64,000 bases of DNA from an uncultured Pseudohongiella sp. (GCA_902537815.1 CACBCS010000005.1:1-64000), one strand, 5' to 3'. Positions 9,557 to 19,261 are shown, numbered from the stretch's first letter. The notes: generated by a model from the letters alone, not told the origin. Translations and numbers: made by a program.

Positions 9557-9832
9557 TCAGTTCAGCACCCGTCGCAGCTGCTGGCGGTGGAGAGACGATG
9601 TCGCATCAACGTCTACCTGAAGGCGGCACACCCGCTTGGCAATGTAGGTGCCGACGGGTTTTTCCTGGCGGCATACAATCCGGTCCTTGGGCGCCGCGCG
9701 CGCATTGTACTGTTCGACTTCAGCGTCAGTGGGCGTGAACTGCCCGCTATCGCCTGCTGGCGGAGATACGGCGCAGGCCTGCCATCCCAGCAGGATTAAA
9801 AGAGACATAAACATCCTGATCAAATTTTTCAC
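9557..9832 (-). CDS. Small lipoprotein of unknown function
   Basis: This 91-residue product has a lipoprotein signal (L-G-W-Q-A-C, Cys about 20) followed by a polar domain with two more cysteines (IVCRQEKPVG and RVCRLQ) that could form a disulphide in the periplasm. The start is a GTG; an ATG six codons later is possible. It begins 3 bp after the stop of the TPR protein gene on the same strand, so the two are almost certainly co-transcribed and may act together. I do not recognise the family. Confidence 0.65.
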   Translation of the reverse strand: MKNLIRMFMSLLILLGWQACAVSPPAGDSGQFTPTDAEVEQYNARAAPKDRIVCRQEKPVGTYIAKRVCRLQVDVDATSSLHRQQLRRVLN

Positions 9833-9835
9833 GGA

Positions 9836-11143
9836 TCAACTTCCTCTGTTGGTGGGCAGCGCTTGCTGCGGCGCAAAATGATAGCGTAACTGGAGCCTGT
9901 CCATCTCGACAGGCATGCCGTTCTTCAGGGGCGGTCTCAGTTGCAGCAGTGACATCTGATAGCGGACTTCGTCGTCCAGAGCGCTGTCTTGCGGCGTGAG
10001 TTCAAGCACGTCAACATTTCTGAGCCCGAACCCCAGTTTGATAATGCGTCGATTGTCCGTGAGCGCAATGGGTGGTGTCGGCAGCAGGGTGAACTCGACC
10101 AGTGCACTGCCTGGCTGCTGCCCGTCGGCGCGGGCGACCTGAGTAGATGGCAGTTGCGCGCCGGGGTAATTGGGGGTCCAGGCCCTGAACTGAATAGGCC
10201 CTTCTGCCAGTGCGGCCTCAAGCTCATTCACGCCCGTATACAGGACCGGCTCGGGCAACACCCGGGGCCGGCCAAAGAGCAGATCAAGCCGGTCGGTCGG
10301 CACGCCGATCGCACTGAGCTGTCGGCTTACTTCATTGTACAGCGTCACCGCTGCGGTTTCATGACCGAACAGCAGTTCCCAGTCTGCCTGATAGAGCACG
10401 GCGAGCGCTGACGCTTCTGTCAGGCTGTCTGCACTGGTGGACAGGATCTGCTGGATGCGGCGCAGTATGTCTCTACCAATCCGATAGCTGATACGCAAGG
10501 ATTCGCTCTTTGCGAGAGTCCAGCCGTGATATCCCGTCGAGTCTCCTTGCGCAGTGACTTCATTAAGCAACGAGCGGCGTTTGATCAGGGAAACCTGGTA
10601 GTAATGCGCCAGAACCACATCATACAGCCAGGGCACCAGCTCAGCGTCTGTCTCCCCAAGAGTGGCCTCAATCGCGCTGATCGCGCGCCAGCTAAGATTC
10701 TTGGCCAGAATGAGATACCGGGTGCTGTTGGAATTGTCGGCATCGGCTGATGCCCGATAGAGCAGCTCACTGAGCTGTTTGGTGCCGCGCAGGTAATCAT
10801 AGAAATCGCGCAGATAAATTTCGTCGTTGAGCCATTCAAAGTAGCTGAGCTGATCACCGGCCAGCTGCCACTTCTGCTGTGCCAGCAGCGCTTCGATTAG
10901 GTGCTCCAGAGCGGCGCGCTGTTGAGGCGCTCGGAGCCCATAATTCACTTTGGCGACCTGCACGGCATCAAGGAAGGTTTTTTCTGCTGCCCGGAAGTCC
11001 TTCGCCTCCATGTGCAGAAGGCCACGGGCAATAAGCTGCTCAGAACGCCTTTGCTCATACACGCTGCTATACGGCAGCGAGCTGCCGGTTTCCTGTGCCA
11101 GGGCAGGGTAGCTCAGGGCCATAAAAATAAGCAGACGACGCAT
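9836..11143 (-). CDS. Exported TPR-repeat protein, function unknown
   Basis: The 435-residue product has a short Sec signal (MRRLLIFMALSYPALAQ). Residues of about 30-125 look like tetratricopeptide helices (RGLLHMEAKDFRAAEKTF; RAALEHLIEALLAQQKW). A long helical middle follows, and the C-terminal 130 residues are richer in beta-strand pattern, with proline-rich turns and phrases such as ALVEFTLLPTPP that recall TonB-C-like or secretin-like strands. No catalytic motif is visible. TPR proteins usually serve as adaptors in assemblies. It forms an operon with the small lipoprotein downstream. Confidence 0.7.
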   Translation of the reverse strand: MRRLLIFMALSYPALAQETGSSLPYSSVYEQRRSEQLIARGLLHMEAKDFRAAEKTFLDAVQVAKVNYGLRAPQQRAALEHLIEALLAQQKWQLAGDQLSYFEWLNDEIYLRDFYDYLRGTKQLSELLYRASADADNSNSTRYLILAKNLSWRAISAIEATLGETDAELVPWLYDVVLAHYYQVSLIKRRSLLNEVTAQGDSTGYHGWTLAKSESLRISYRIGRDILRRIQQILSTSADSLTEASALAVLYQADWELLFGHETAAVTLYNEVSRQLSAIGVPTDRLDLLFGRPRVLPEPVLYTGVNELEAALAEGPIQFRAWTPNYPGAQLPSTQVARADGQQPGSALVEFTLLPTPPIALTDNRRIIKLGFGLRNVDVLELTPQDSALDDEVRYQMSLLQLRPPLKNGMPVEMDRLQLRYHFAPQQALPTNRGS

Positions 11144-11207
11144 AGAGACGGTAACGGCTAACGACTTAATTCACAATAGCGGCAATCCCGGTGACCCGCA
11201 AACGCCG

Positions 11208-11237
11208 TTCACGACGGTCGGCGAGTACCGCTATACT
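11208..11237 (+). promoter_or_regulatory. Candidate sigma70 promoter for the GST gene
   Basis: TTCACG (11208-11213), an 18-bp spacer and TATACT (11232-11237) lie about 65 bp before the GST start, in the divergent interval with the TPR gene. Matches to consensus are four and five of six. Prediction by eye. Confidence 0.35.
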
Positions 11238-11301
11238 CTGCGGACATGAACGCAGACATACCGATGTCTGAAACGCATTTTACATAGATAAGGATCACAG
11301 C

Positions 11302-11955
11302 ATGTCTGACGCCGGAATAAACCGGGGGATAGATCTCTATACCTGGGCTACCCCGAATGGCCGTAAAGTCTCCATTATGCTTGAAGAGCTTGCTCTGCCC
11401 TATCGGGTGGTGCCTGTGGACATTACCCGTGGCCAACAGCACGCCCCGGAATTTCTGGCGATCAGCCCGAACAATAAGATTCCGGCGATCGTCGATCATG
11501 ACGAGGGGGCGCAGCTCATGGAATCCGGAGCCATCCTGATGTACCTGGCCTGCAAATCGAGGCGTCTGATGAGTTCAGGCGGGTCCCTTTACTGGCAGCA
11601 GCTTGAGTGGCTGATGTTTCAGATGGGCAGCCTCGGGCCAATGCTGGGTCAGACCCACCATTTTGTAAAATTCAATGCAGGAAAGTCGGCCTATGCAGAG
11701 GACCGTTATCGGGCAGAGAACCGTCGCCTTTATCAGGTTCTTGATGCCCGGCTCGAAGGCCGTCAATTCATCTGCGGGGAGTACTCGGTCGCTGACATCG
11801 CGGCGTGGCCATGGATTTCCCGATTCGAATGGCAGGAGATGGACTTGCGGGGGTTTCCGCACTTGTTGGATTGGTATGTAAGGATTGCGCAGCGACCTGC
11901 CGTGCAAAGAGGCTATGCGGTCCCACAGGATTTGCCGGTGCCGATGCCTGACTGA
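11302..11955 (+). CDS. Glutathione S-transferase, Nu-class (YfcG-like)
   Basis: The 217-residue protein opens with a thioredoxin-fold domain carrying YTWATPNGRKVSIMLEEL, the signature of YfcG/Ure2p-like Nu-class enzymes that use Thr and Asn rather than Ser or Cys to hold glutathione. N-K-I-P-A-I-V (the cis-proline loop) and MESGAILMYLA (gamma-glutamyl binding) follow, then an all-helical C-terminal domain with a DIAAWPWISR segment. Such enzymes have disulphide-bond oxidoreductase or peroxidase activity in the cytoplasm. AAGGA precedes the ATG by about 8 bases. Confidence 0.85.
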   Translation: MSDAGINRGIDLYTWATPNGRKVSIMLEELALPYRVVPVDITRGQQHAPEFLAISPNNKIPAIVDHDEGAQLMESGAILMYLACKSRRLMSSGGSLYWQQLEWLMFQMGSLGPMLGQTHHFVKFNAGKSAYAEDRYRAENRRLYQVLDARLEGRQFICGEYSVADIAAWPWISRFEWQEMDLRGFPHLLDWYVRIAQRPAVQRGYAVPQDLPVPMPD

Positions 11956-12057
11956 GTGTACCTTTGGGATGCATCAGCCCTGCGCGATTTGCGGATTGCT
12001 AAAACAGACCAAACTGACTAAGTTGAGTCGCTCTCTTTCAGTGATTAAGGAGTCACT

Positions 12058-13065
12058 ATGATCAGCTTGAGCAAGACCTTGCCGGTGCTATCCGGTTTGC
12101 TGCTGTGTAGCTCAGTGATGGCTGCAGACGGTACCTATGTCGCTCCCCGCAATATGTGGGGCCAGCCCGATTTTCAGGGTGTCTGGAATTTCTCGTCTAA
12201 CGTGCCCTTTCAGCGCCCCGAACAGTTCGGCCAGCGCGAATTTATGACTGATGATGAGATCGCGGCCATGCGGGCACGGCTGGCGGAGGCTGATGCGGCT
12301 TCTGATCAGGCTGTGCCAAGTGCAAATCCAAACAGCCCCGGAGGATACAACGATTTCTGGGTAGAAAGCGCTGGCATTACCGACCGTATCCGCACTTCTC
12401 ATATTGTTTATCCCGCGGATGGCCGCTTACCCGACCGGGTGGCGGGATCTGCAGTGCAGTTTGGAGGGCTTGGGCCGGATGTGCCGGGTCAGCGGCCGGT
12501 GCGCTACACGGTCGGAGGTATTGCCAAGAACGGACCGGAAGATCGCGGCTTGTCAGAGCGCTGCATTGTCGGATTTAACGACGGTCCACCGTTCATGCCC
12601 AGCCTCTATAACAACAATGTCCAGATTTTCCAGAACCGCGATCACGCAGTCATTCTTACTGAGATGATTCACAATGCCCGCATTGTGCCACTCGACGACA
12701 GGCCTCCCCTGCCAGAGGAGATCGGCCAGTGGAGCGGTGATGGACGAGGCTACTGGGACGGAGATTCGCTGGTCGTGGTCAGCCGTAATTTCAACGGGCT
12801 CACGCAGAGTTTCGGCGCATTTGGCACCTCGGATGAAAAAGTCCTCACTGAGCGTTTCACCCGCGTGGATGCGCTGACAGTAGATTATGATTGGAAGTTA
12901 GAGGATCCGGCGACCTTCACAGACAGAATTACCGCGATCGTGCCGATGACCAAGGTTGGCGGTCAGCTGTACGAGTACGCCTGCCATGAAGGCAACTATG
13001 GCATGGTTAACATACTGCGCGGGCAGCGCATGGAAGAGATCCGCGCGGCGCAGGGATCTGACTGA
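12058..13065 (+). CDS. Exported protein of unknown function
   Basis: The 335-residue product starts at an ATG behind AAGGAG and has a Sec signal peptide ending V-M-A-A-D (about residue 22). The mature part opens with R-N-M-W-G-Q-P-D-F-Q-G-V-W-N-F, a phrase that recurs in a family of uncharacterised exported bacterial proteins. I recognise the pattern but know no function. Two cysteines (LSERCIVG and YACHEG) could form a disulphide. No catalytic motif is seen. It is convergent with deacylase paralog 2, with 33 bp between them. Confidence 0.65.
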   Translation: MISLSKTLPVLSGLLLCSSVMAADGTYVAPRNMWGQPDFQGVWNFSSNVPFQRPEQFGQREFMTDDEIAAMRARLAEADAASDQAVPSANPNSPGGYNDFWVESAGITDRIRTSHIVYPADGRLPDRVAGSAVQFGGLGPDVPGQRPVRYTVGGIAKNGPEDRGLSERCIVGFNDGPPFMPSLYNNNVQIFQNRDHAVILTEMIHNARIVPLDDRPPLPEEIGQWSGDGRGYWDGDSLVVVSRNFNGLTQSFGAFGTSDEKVLTERFTRVDALTVDYDWKLEDPATFTDRITAIVPMTKVGGQLYEYACHEGNYGMVNILRGQRMEEIRAAQGSD

Positions 13066-13098
13066 GAGCAGGTCAGAACGGATTCAGCTCCGGGCGCA

Positions 13099-14799
13099 TT
13101 ACGGTGGTGTGTCCGGCTCGTCGGCTTGCTGCCATCCGCGCCAGCCCGGGCCTCTGACAATCTGGCCGGGCAGTGCGCCGGTATGTTCCCCGCCGCGGAT
13201 AACAATTTCTCCATTGACGATGACGTAGGCCATGCCGGTCGAATACTGATGAGGGTCGCTGAAGCTTGCGTGGTCTGACACTGCGGAGGGGTCGAACACC
13301 ACGATATCGGCAGAATAGCCTTCCGCCAATTCGCCACGGTTCCGGATTTTTAAATTGCTTGCCGGTAGCTTGCTGAGCTTACGAATCGCTTCAGGCAGGG
13401 TGATGACCTGCTCATCACGAACGTACTTGCCAAGCACCCGGGCGAAATTGCCGTAGGCGCGCGGATGGGTGTTGCGTTCGAGAAAGACCCCTTCGGCTGC
13501 CATTGATTGCGCGTCTGAGGCAAAGCTCACCCAGGGCAGGGCGATGCCCCTGGCGACATTTTCCTCAGACATCATGAAATAGACTACCTGCACACGGCTG
13601 CCATCCTCAATTACCAGATCAATGATCGTGTCTGCGTCGGACGTGCCCCGTTCCGCGGCAACCTCGCTGAGCGTCATGTCGGTGTAGCGGCGCAGCTCAG
13701 GATTGTTGAATCCGACCAGCAGAGTTCCTTCCGTTCCTGATGCCAGCCAGAGGTTTTCCCACTCATCGGTGGGTTCCGTCATTTCCGCCAACACCCGGGC
13801 GCGCAGTTCAGGGTCCAGCAGGCGCTCTCTCCAGGCCGCATAACCGCCTTCCTGTACCCAGGGAGGCACGGCGGCATCAAGGCCGGTAGAGCCGGCGGTA
13901 TAGGTATACATGTCTCCGGTAATTTGCAGTCCTTCGGCCCGGGCAGCTTCAACTCTAGCAACCGCCTCATCGAACTTGTGCCAGTTCTGTGTCCCCGCCA
14001 TCTTGAAGTGATAGATTTCAGCAGCGACGCCGCCCTCTCTGGCTATCCGGATCAGCTCGTCAATTGCTTCCAGCAGCCGGTTGCCCTCGCTGCGTAAATG
14101 GGAGATGTACATGCCGTCGTACTCGCCTACCACTTTCGCCAGCGCTATTAGCTCTTCGGTCTCGGCATAAAAAGCAGGTGCATAGATCAGCGAAGAGCCG
14201 AGGCCCAGGGCGCCATCTTCCATCGCCTGCCTGACCAGTTTCTGCATCCTTTCTAGTTCGCCCGCAGTGGGCGCGCGATTCTCATAACCGATTTCATGCT
14301 TGCGTCCGGTGGTCGCCCCAATAAACGAGGCAATATTGGTTGAAATACCCCGATCAATCAGGAATTGCAGGTACTCGTCCAGAGTTGTCCAGCTGACATC
14401 TGCTCCACCGAAGCCTCCTGAATCGATGATGTCCTGCCGCATAGTTTTGTTGATTGGCCCCTCTGAATTGCCCTCGCCAAAGACTTCCAGAGTCACGCCC
14501 TGACGAATATCGCTCTTGCTGCGTCCGTCAATAGCCAGAGATTCTGTTGCCCAGCTCAACATGTTGATAAAGCCGGGAGCGACCGCATAGCCTGCTGCGT
14601 CGATCGTCTGCTTCGCCAAGTCATTAAGTGCACCAATAGCGACGATCCGGTCATTAACGACAGCAATATCTGCCTGAAAGGGCTCGCCTCCGTTGCCATC
14701 ATAGATCGTGCCGTTTGTGATCAGCAGATCAAAAGTCCGGTATGAGCTGCTGCAGGCTCCGAGCAGTGCAAGCAGCAGGGTTAACAGGATTCGGAGCAT
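13099..14799 (-). CDS. D-aminoacylase-like lipoprotein lacking the HxH metal motif (paralog 2)
   Basis: The 566-residue protein has a lipoprotein signal (L-G-A-C, Cys 16) and the amidohydrolase barrel of the D-aminoacylase family. The histidine segments ISHLRSE and EIYHFKMAG and a late F-A-S-D-A Asp are retained. The first metal motif is not: where paralogs read GFIDPHTH or GFIDTHSH, this one reads G-F-I-N-M-L-S-W (residues 77-83), and the Cys/Asp bridge position reads G-E-G-N. So two to three metal ligands are missing while the rest of the protein is intact and full length. It may bind a single metal or may no longer be a hydrolase. It is divergent from dnaE2 across about 250 bp. Confidence 0.78.
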   Translation of the reverse strand: MLRILLTLLLALLGACSSSYRTFDLLITNGTIYDGNGGEPFQADIAVVNDRIVAIGALNDLAKQTIDAAGYAVAPGFINMLSWATESLAIDGRSKSDIRQGVTLEVFGEGNSEGPINKTMRQDIIDSGGFGGADVSWTTLDEYLQFLIDRGISTNIASFIGATTGRKHEIGYENRAPTAGELERMQKLVRQAMEDGALGLGSSLIYAPAFYAETEELIALAKVVGEYDGMYISHLRSEGNRLLEAIDELIRIAREGGVAAEIYHFKMAGTQNWHKFDEAVARVEAARAEGLQITGDMYTYTAGSTGLDAAVPPWVQEGGYAAWRERLLDPELRARVLAEMTEPTDEWENLWLASGTEGTLLVGFNNPELRRYTDMTLSEVAAERGTSDADTIIDLVIEDGSRVQVVYFMMSEENVARGIALPWVSFASDAQSMAAEGVFLERNTHPRAYGNFARVLGKYVRDEQVITLPEAIRKLSKLPASNLKIRNRGELAEGYSADIVVFDPSAVSDHASFSDPHQYSTGMAYVIVNGEIVIRGGEHTGALPGQIVRGPGWRGWQQADEPDTPP

Positions 14800-14988
14800 G
14801 GTTCACTTTTCAGGGGGCAGTGGTTTTTGTCATAAGTCAGCCCCAGTGTACCAGTAGTTAAGTTTCGCATATTGCCGACACGGGCCAATTTTTCTGCTGA
14901 CTGACACAGATTCGTTGCGCCCCTGTCAGTCATGCGAGCAGCGTGGAGCACTTTGCTTGGCTCAGGGTGCCGGTTTTGTAGTTTCGGG

Positions 14989-15031
14989 TTGACATCAGGC
15001 GTTCTCAAAAATACTGTATATAAATACAGTA
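14989..15031 (+). promoter_or_regulatory. dnaE2 promoter with overlapping LexA operator
   Basis: A consensus TTGACA (14989-14994) is followed after 17 bp by TACTGT (15012-15017), which is also the left end of a near-perfect LexA box, TACTGTATATAAATACAGTA (15012-15031; CTGT-N8-ACAG at 15014-15029). LexA bound here would cover the -10 region. The operator ends 15 bp before the dnaE2 start codon. The gene should be induced by DNA damage. Confidence 0.9.
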
Positions 15032-15046
15032 TTTTTTCATGTCATC

Positions 15047-18000
15047 ATGCCACCAAAACCTCTTCATGAAACGGCTCTGAGCCCGGAGTGCCCTACCGGG
15101 CTGCCAGATTATGCTGAATTGCACTGCCTTTCGAATTTCACTTTCTTGCGCGGCGCTTCTTTTCCGGAGGAGTTGGTAGAGCGTGCTGACGAGCTGGGCT
15201 ACCGGGCGATCGCCATTACTGATGAGTGCTCCCTGTCCGGGGTAGTGCGCGCACACACCGTTGCCAAGGAGAAAGGGACTGAACTGATTATTGGCAGTGA
15301 ATTCCACCTGGAAGAAGGCTGTCATTTCGTTCTGCTGGCCTGTAACCGGCGCGGTTATGGTGATTTAAGTCATTTGATCAGCTGCGCTCGCCGGGATACC
15401 ACCAAGGGTAATTACCGTATGGATTACGCAATGGTAGAGCAGCACCTGCCCGGTGACTGTTTGGCGCTGTGGTTACCTGACCTGAACCATGCTCCTGAGC
15501 ATCTGGCATGTCAGGCTGTATGGCTGCAGCGATTATTCAGTAAGCGCCTGTGGATCGGGGTCGAACTGCTGCTGCGGGGAGATGACCTGAGGAAGTTACG
15601 ATTTCTACAGCGTCTGGGTGAGCAGTACGAAATACCTTTGTGCGCAACAGGCGGTGTTTACATGCATGTGCCAAGTCGGCGTATTTTGCAGGACACAGTA
15701 ACCGCGATTCGCTTGCGGCGCGCGATCAGTGAGCTCGGGCTGGAGGGGGAGTGTAATGCTCAGCGCCATCTTCGGAGTCGCGAACAACTGGCCAAGTTGT
15801 ACCCTCCTGCGCTGCTGGCTGCCACGACGGAAATTGCTGATCGCTGTAAGTTTTCGTTGGACGAGTTGCGCTATGAGTATCCTGAGGAACTGGTACCGCC
15901 TGATTACACTGCGCACGGTTGGCTACGTGAACTGACCGAGGCCGGGATCCGGGCACGTTGGCCAGAGGGTGCAACCCCTAAGGTACGCAATCTCATTGAA
16001 CATGAGCTGATGCTGATCAAGGAGCTCAATTATGAGCACTACTTTCTCACCGTGCATGACCTGGTGGCCTTTGCTCGCAGTGAGGGCATTCTGTGTCAGG
16101 GGCGCGGGTCAGCGGCCAATTCGGCTGTGTGTTATTGCCTCGGAATTACTGAAGTGGATCCGGCCCGGGTAGAGGTTCTGTTTGAACGGTTTATCTCCAG
16201 AGAACGCAACGAGCCTCCGGATATTGATGTGGATTTTGAGAACGCGCGTCGTGAGGAGGTCATCCAATATATCTACAACAAATATGGAAGAGCCAGGGCG
16301 GCATTGGCTGCCACCGTTATTACCTACCGCTCCCGCAGTGCGATTCGGGACGTGGGAAAGGTGCTCGGTCTGGAAGAGTCATTGCTCAATCGTATAGCCA
16401 AATCCATCTATTGGTGGGGCTCTTCTCTCGAAGAGCAGCTTTCTGACTCCGGTCTTGATTACAGCGACCGAAAAGTCCGGATGCTGGTGGCGTTGGCCGG
16501 TCAGCTGATTGGTTTTCCGCGCCACCTCTCCCAGCACGTAGGCGGGTTTGTCATCAGCCAGGGGTCCCTGACGCATCTGGTCCCTATTGAGAACGCCAGC
16601 ATGGCAGAGCGGACTGTGATCCAGTGGGAAAAGGATGATCTGGAATCACTGGGGTTGCTTAAGATTGATGTGCTGGCATTGGGAATGCTGACGGCGGTAC
16701 AAAAATGTTTGCAACTGGTCAGTGATTACAGCCAGCAGCCCCTCACCATGCAGATCATTCCCGCAGAAGATCCTAAGGTCTATGACATGATGTGCGAGGC
16801 GGACACTGTCGGAGTATTTCAGATTGAATCGCGGGCTCAGATGAGCATGTTGCCAAGGCTTCGCCCCCGTAATTATCATGATCTGGTTATTCAAATAGCG
16901 ATTGTGCGACCTGGCCCTATTCAAGGAGATATGGTTCATCCTTATCTGAACCGGCGTAATGGAAAAGAGCTTATCAGTTATCCGAGCGAAGCAGTTAAAG
17001 AAGCGCTCGAAAGAACGCTGGGAGTGCCTATATTTCAGGAACAGGTTATGCAGCTGGCTATGGTGGCAGCTGGATTCACCGGTGGAGAAGCAGATCAGCT
17101 GCGTCGGGCTATGGCTGCCTGGAAACGAAAGGGAGGTTTAGAGCCTTATCGTAAGAAACTGGTCGACGGCATGCTGGCCCGTGGTTATGAGCCAGATTTT
17201 GCAAACAAGCTTTTTAGCCAGATCAAAGGATTCGGCGATTATGGTTTTCCAGAGTCCCATTCAGCCAGCTTTGCCCTCATTGCCTATGTCTCATCCTGGC
17301 TTAAGCGCTATCACCCTGCTGCTTTTTGCTGTGCTTTACTCAACAGTCAGCCTATGGGGTTCTATGCGCCAGCGCAGCTGATCAAGGACGCCCAGAGGCA
17401 TGGTGTCATTATTCTTCCGGTTGATGTTAACCAGAGCCACTATGACAGCACTCTGGAATTTGACAGTAGCTATGTAAAACCGGACTCACCCTGCCATGTC
17501 CATACAGAAGCAAAAATACGGATTGGATTGCGAATGGTTAAAGGTCTGTCCCGGGCCGGCGCAGAAGCCATTGTGCAGGCGCGGCAAGGGGGCATGTTCG
17601 ACACCGTTCAGGATCTGGTCTTCCTGAGCGGAATCAACCGCAAGGATCTTGAGGCTCTGGCGGCAGCTGATGCTTTGCGGCAATTAAGCGGCGATCGTCA
17701 TTGTGCCTTTTGGCAGGCCAGCGGCATTGAAACTGCAGGCCAGAATGCCAGATCTATCAATGCAGTAGGTCAGATGCTGTTTTTTTCCGATCCAGATTTC
17801 GACAGTGATTTTGGTGCTGACGTATTACTGCCTGTAGCCAGTGAAAGCCAGAACATTGCCGGAGACTACAGATCTACCGGCTTTACCCTCCGGCGCCATC
17901 CACTTGCGCTGTTCAGATCGCACTTGAATCATTTCGGGGTGCAGCGCGCTGATGAACTTGCGCTGATCGACAATGAAGGCTTTGCCAAGATAAGTGGTCT

Positions 18001-18259
18001 GGTCACCTGCCGACAGCGCCCGATGACGGCGGCAGGTGTTACCTTTCTGACGCTCGAGGATGAGAGTGGCTTTGTCAATGTGGTGGTATGGCCCTCACTC
18101 GGCGAAAAGCGGCGGCCGGTTGTTCGTCAGGCGATGCTCATAGGGGTAGTAGGACACGTTCAGAAGAACGGTGATGTTCTGCACCTTGTAGCCAGGGATC
18201 TGATCGATCTCAGTCACTGGTTGGGAGTAATGGATGTCTCATCTCAGGACTTCACATAG
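15047..18259 (+). CDS. dnaE2: Error-prone DNA polymerase DnaE2 (ImuC)
   Basis: The 1070-residue product has the length and layout of DnaE2. An N-terminal PHP domain begins with Y-A-E-L-H-C-L-S-N-F-T-F-L-R-G-A-S. The C-family palm follows, with the catalytic aspartates in P-D-I-D-V-D-F-E (D392, D394, D396), then the fingers (QEQVMQLAM), the helix-hairpin-helix region and an OB domain near the C-terminus. DnaE2 copies damaged DNA as part of the SOS mutasome with ImuA and ImuB. Here it is not in an operon with them: it has its own LexA-controlled promoter just upstream, and imuAB lie 1.2 kb further on the opposite strand. Confidence 0.96.
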   Translation: MPPKPLHETALSPECPTGLPDYAELHCLSNFTFLRGASFPEELVERADELGYRAIAITDECSLSGVVRAHTVAKEKGTELIIGSEFHLEEGCHFVLLACNRRGYGDLSHLISCARRDTTKGNYRMDYAMVEQHLPGDCLALWLPDLNHAPEHLACQAVWLQRLFSKRLWIGVELLLRGDDLRKLRFLQRLGEQYEIPLCATGGVYMHVPSRRILQDTVTAIRLRRAISELGLEGECNAQRHLRSREQLAKLYPPALLAATTEIADRCKFSLDELRYEYPEELVPPDYTAHGWLRELTEAGIRARWPEGATPKVRNLIEHELMLIKELNYEHYFLTVHDLVAFARSEGILCQGRGSAANSAVCYCLGITEVDPARVEVLFERFISRERNEPPDIDVDFENARREEVIQYIYNKYGRARAALAATVITYRSRSAIRDVGKVLGLEESLLNRIAKSIYWWGSSLEEQLSDSGLDYSDRKVRMLVALAGQLIGFPRHLSQHVGGFVISQGSLTHLVPIENASMAERTVIQWEKDDLESLGLLKIDVLALGMLTAVQKCLQLVSDYSQQPLTMQIIPAEDPKVYDMMCEADTVGVFQIESRAQMSMLPRLRPRNYHDLVIQIAIVRPGPIQGDMVHPYLNRRNGKELISYPSEAVKEALERTLGVPIFQEQVMQLAMVAAGFTGGEADQLRRAMAAWKRKGGLEPYRKKLVDGMLARGYEPDFANKLFSQIKGFGDYGFPESHSASFALIAYVSSWLKRYHPAAFCCALLNSQPMGFYAPAQLIKDAQRHGVIILPVDVNQSHYDSTLEFDSSYVKPDSPCHVHTEAKIRIGLRMVKGLSRAGAEAIVQARQGGMFDTVQDLVFLSGINRKDLEALAAADALRQLSGDRHCAFWQASGIETAGQNARSINAVGQMLFFSDPDFDSDFGADVLLPVASESQNIAGDYRSTGFTLRRHPLALFRSHLNHFGVQRADELALIDNEGFAKISGLVTCRQRPMTAAGVTFLTLEDESGFVNVVVWPSLGEKRRPVVRQAMLIGVVGHVQKNGDVLHLVARDLIDLSHWLGVMDVSSQDFT

Positions 18260-18388
18260 CTGGACAACTGCGTTCATCGAAGTTACTTTGTCTCTGTTTC
18301 TAAGCATTATGTTTCTAATAATAGCTGCCCTAAAAGCGCTAAGACTCATTTGGAGCATAAAAATCATGTGAGCCCTATGGAGGACTTT

Positions 18389-19261
18389 ATGAAAGTCAAA
18401 GTAATAATGATGGCGAGCGCAATGGCCTTACTTTTGGTTGCTTGCTCTAATGATTCTGAGACCACCGCCCCATCGGCGATGACAGATATGAGCATGCAGG
18501 CTGGCCCCAGTCTGGAAGACGTCATTAATGATGAGCGGAGGGCGGACAACCGAGGTCGGGATGAGTGGCGTCACCCACTAGATACGCTGTCTTTCTTCGG
18601 AATTGAGCCTGAGATGACCATCATTGAGGTTCTACCTGGCAACGGTGGTTGGTATACACAAATTCTGAATCCATTGACAGCTGTACAAGGTCGCATGATT
18701 GGAGTGACCTATCCAGATGCGTTGTTTAGTCAAATGTTTCGCACTTGGAATGAGCAGTCTATTGAGAATAATGGCGCGAATATCAGTCAAATGGCTCGCT
18801 ATCTGAGCGTAGAGGGAGTTGAGCCGTCGCAACCTATCGTAGGTTATACAATCGACAATATTCCAGACTCTGAGAATGGTCAGGCTGATGCGGCTCTATT
18901 CTTTCGCGCGATGCATCACCTGTTTCGATTCGATGAGCCGCTTATCGATACAGCTCTGTCGGAAATTTACGATGCTCTCTCTCCTGGTGGTGTAGTCGGT
19001 GTGGTTCAGCATCGTGCTCCTGAAGATGCTGACCCAGGGTTCGCTAGCGGTAATAACGGATACGTGAAACAGAGTGATGTGATTGCCGCTTTCGAAAGAG
19101 CAGGTTTTACTTTTGAGGAAGCCAGCGAGATTAACTCTAATCCCAATGATCCAGCCGATGGTTTCGTCTGGCGGTTGCCACCTACACGCACTGACAATCC
19201 AGAGACGTCGGCAATAGGTGAATCCGACCGCATGACGATCAGGTTTCGCAAACCTTCCTAA
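18389..19261 (+). CDS. Methyltransferase-like lipoprotein (COG4798 type)
   Basis: I choose the ATG at 18389, five bases after GGAGG, giving 290 residues. A lipoprotein signal (L-L-V-A-C) is followed by a Rossmann-like domain: the I-I-E-V-L-P-G-N-G-G-W-Y segment resembles SAM-binding motif I, and ADAALFFRAMHHLF and L-S-P-G-G-V-V-G-V-V fit later methyltransferase strands. Proteins of this type are annotated as predicted methyltransferases, yet the signal peptide places it outside the cytoplasm where SAM is not expected, so the activity is doubtful. It follows dnaE2 on the same strand by 130 bp and ends at a terminator. Its base composition looks more AT-rich than the flanking peptidase genes. 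Confidence 0.72.
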   Translation: MKVKVIMMASAMALLLVACSNDSETTAPSAMTDMSMQAGPSLEDVINDERRADNRGRDEWRHPLDTLSFFGIEPEMTIIEVLPGNGGWYTQILNPLTAVQGRMIGVTYPDALFSQMFRTWNEQSIENNGANISQMARYLSVEGVEPSQPIVGYTIDNIPDSENGQADAALFFRAMHHLFRFDEPLIDTALSEIYDALSPGGVVGVVQHRAPEDADPGFASGNNGYVKQSDVIAAFERAGFTFEEASEINSNPNDPADGFVWRLPPTRTDNPETSAIGESDRMTIRFRKPS

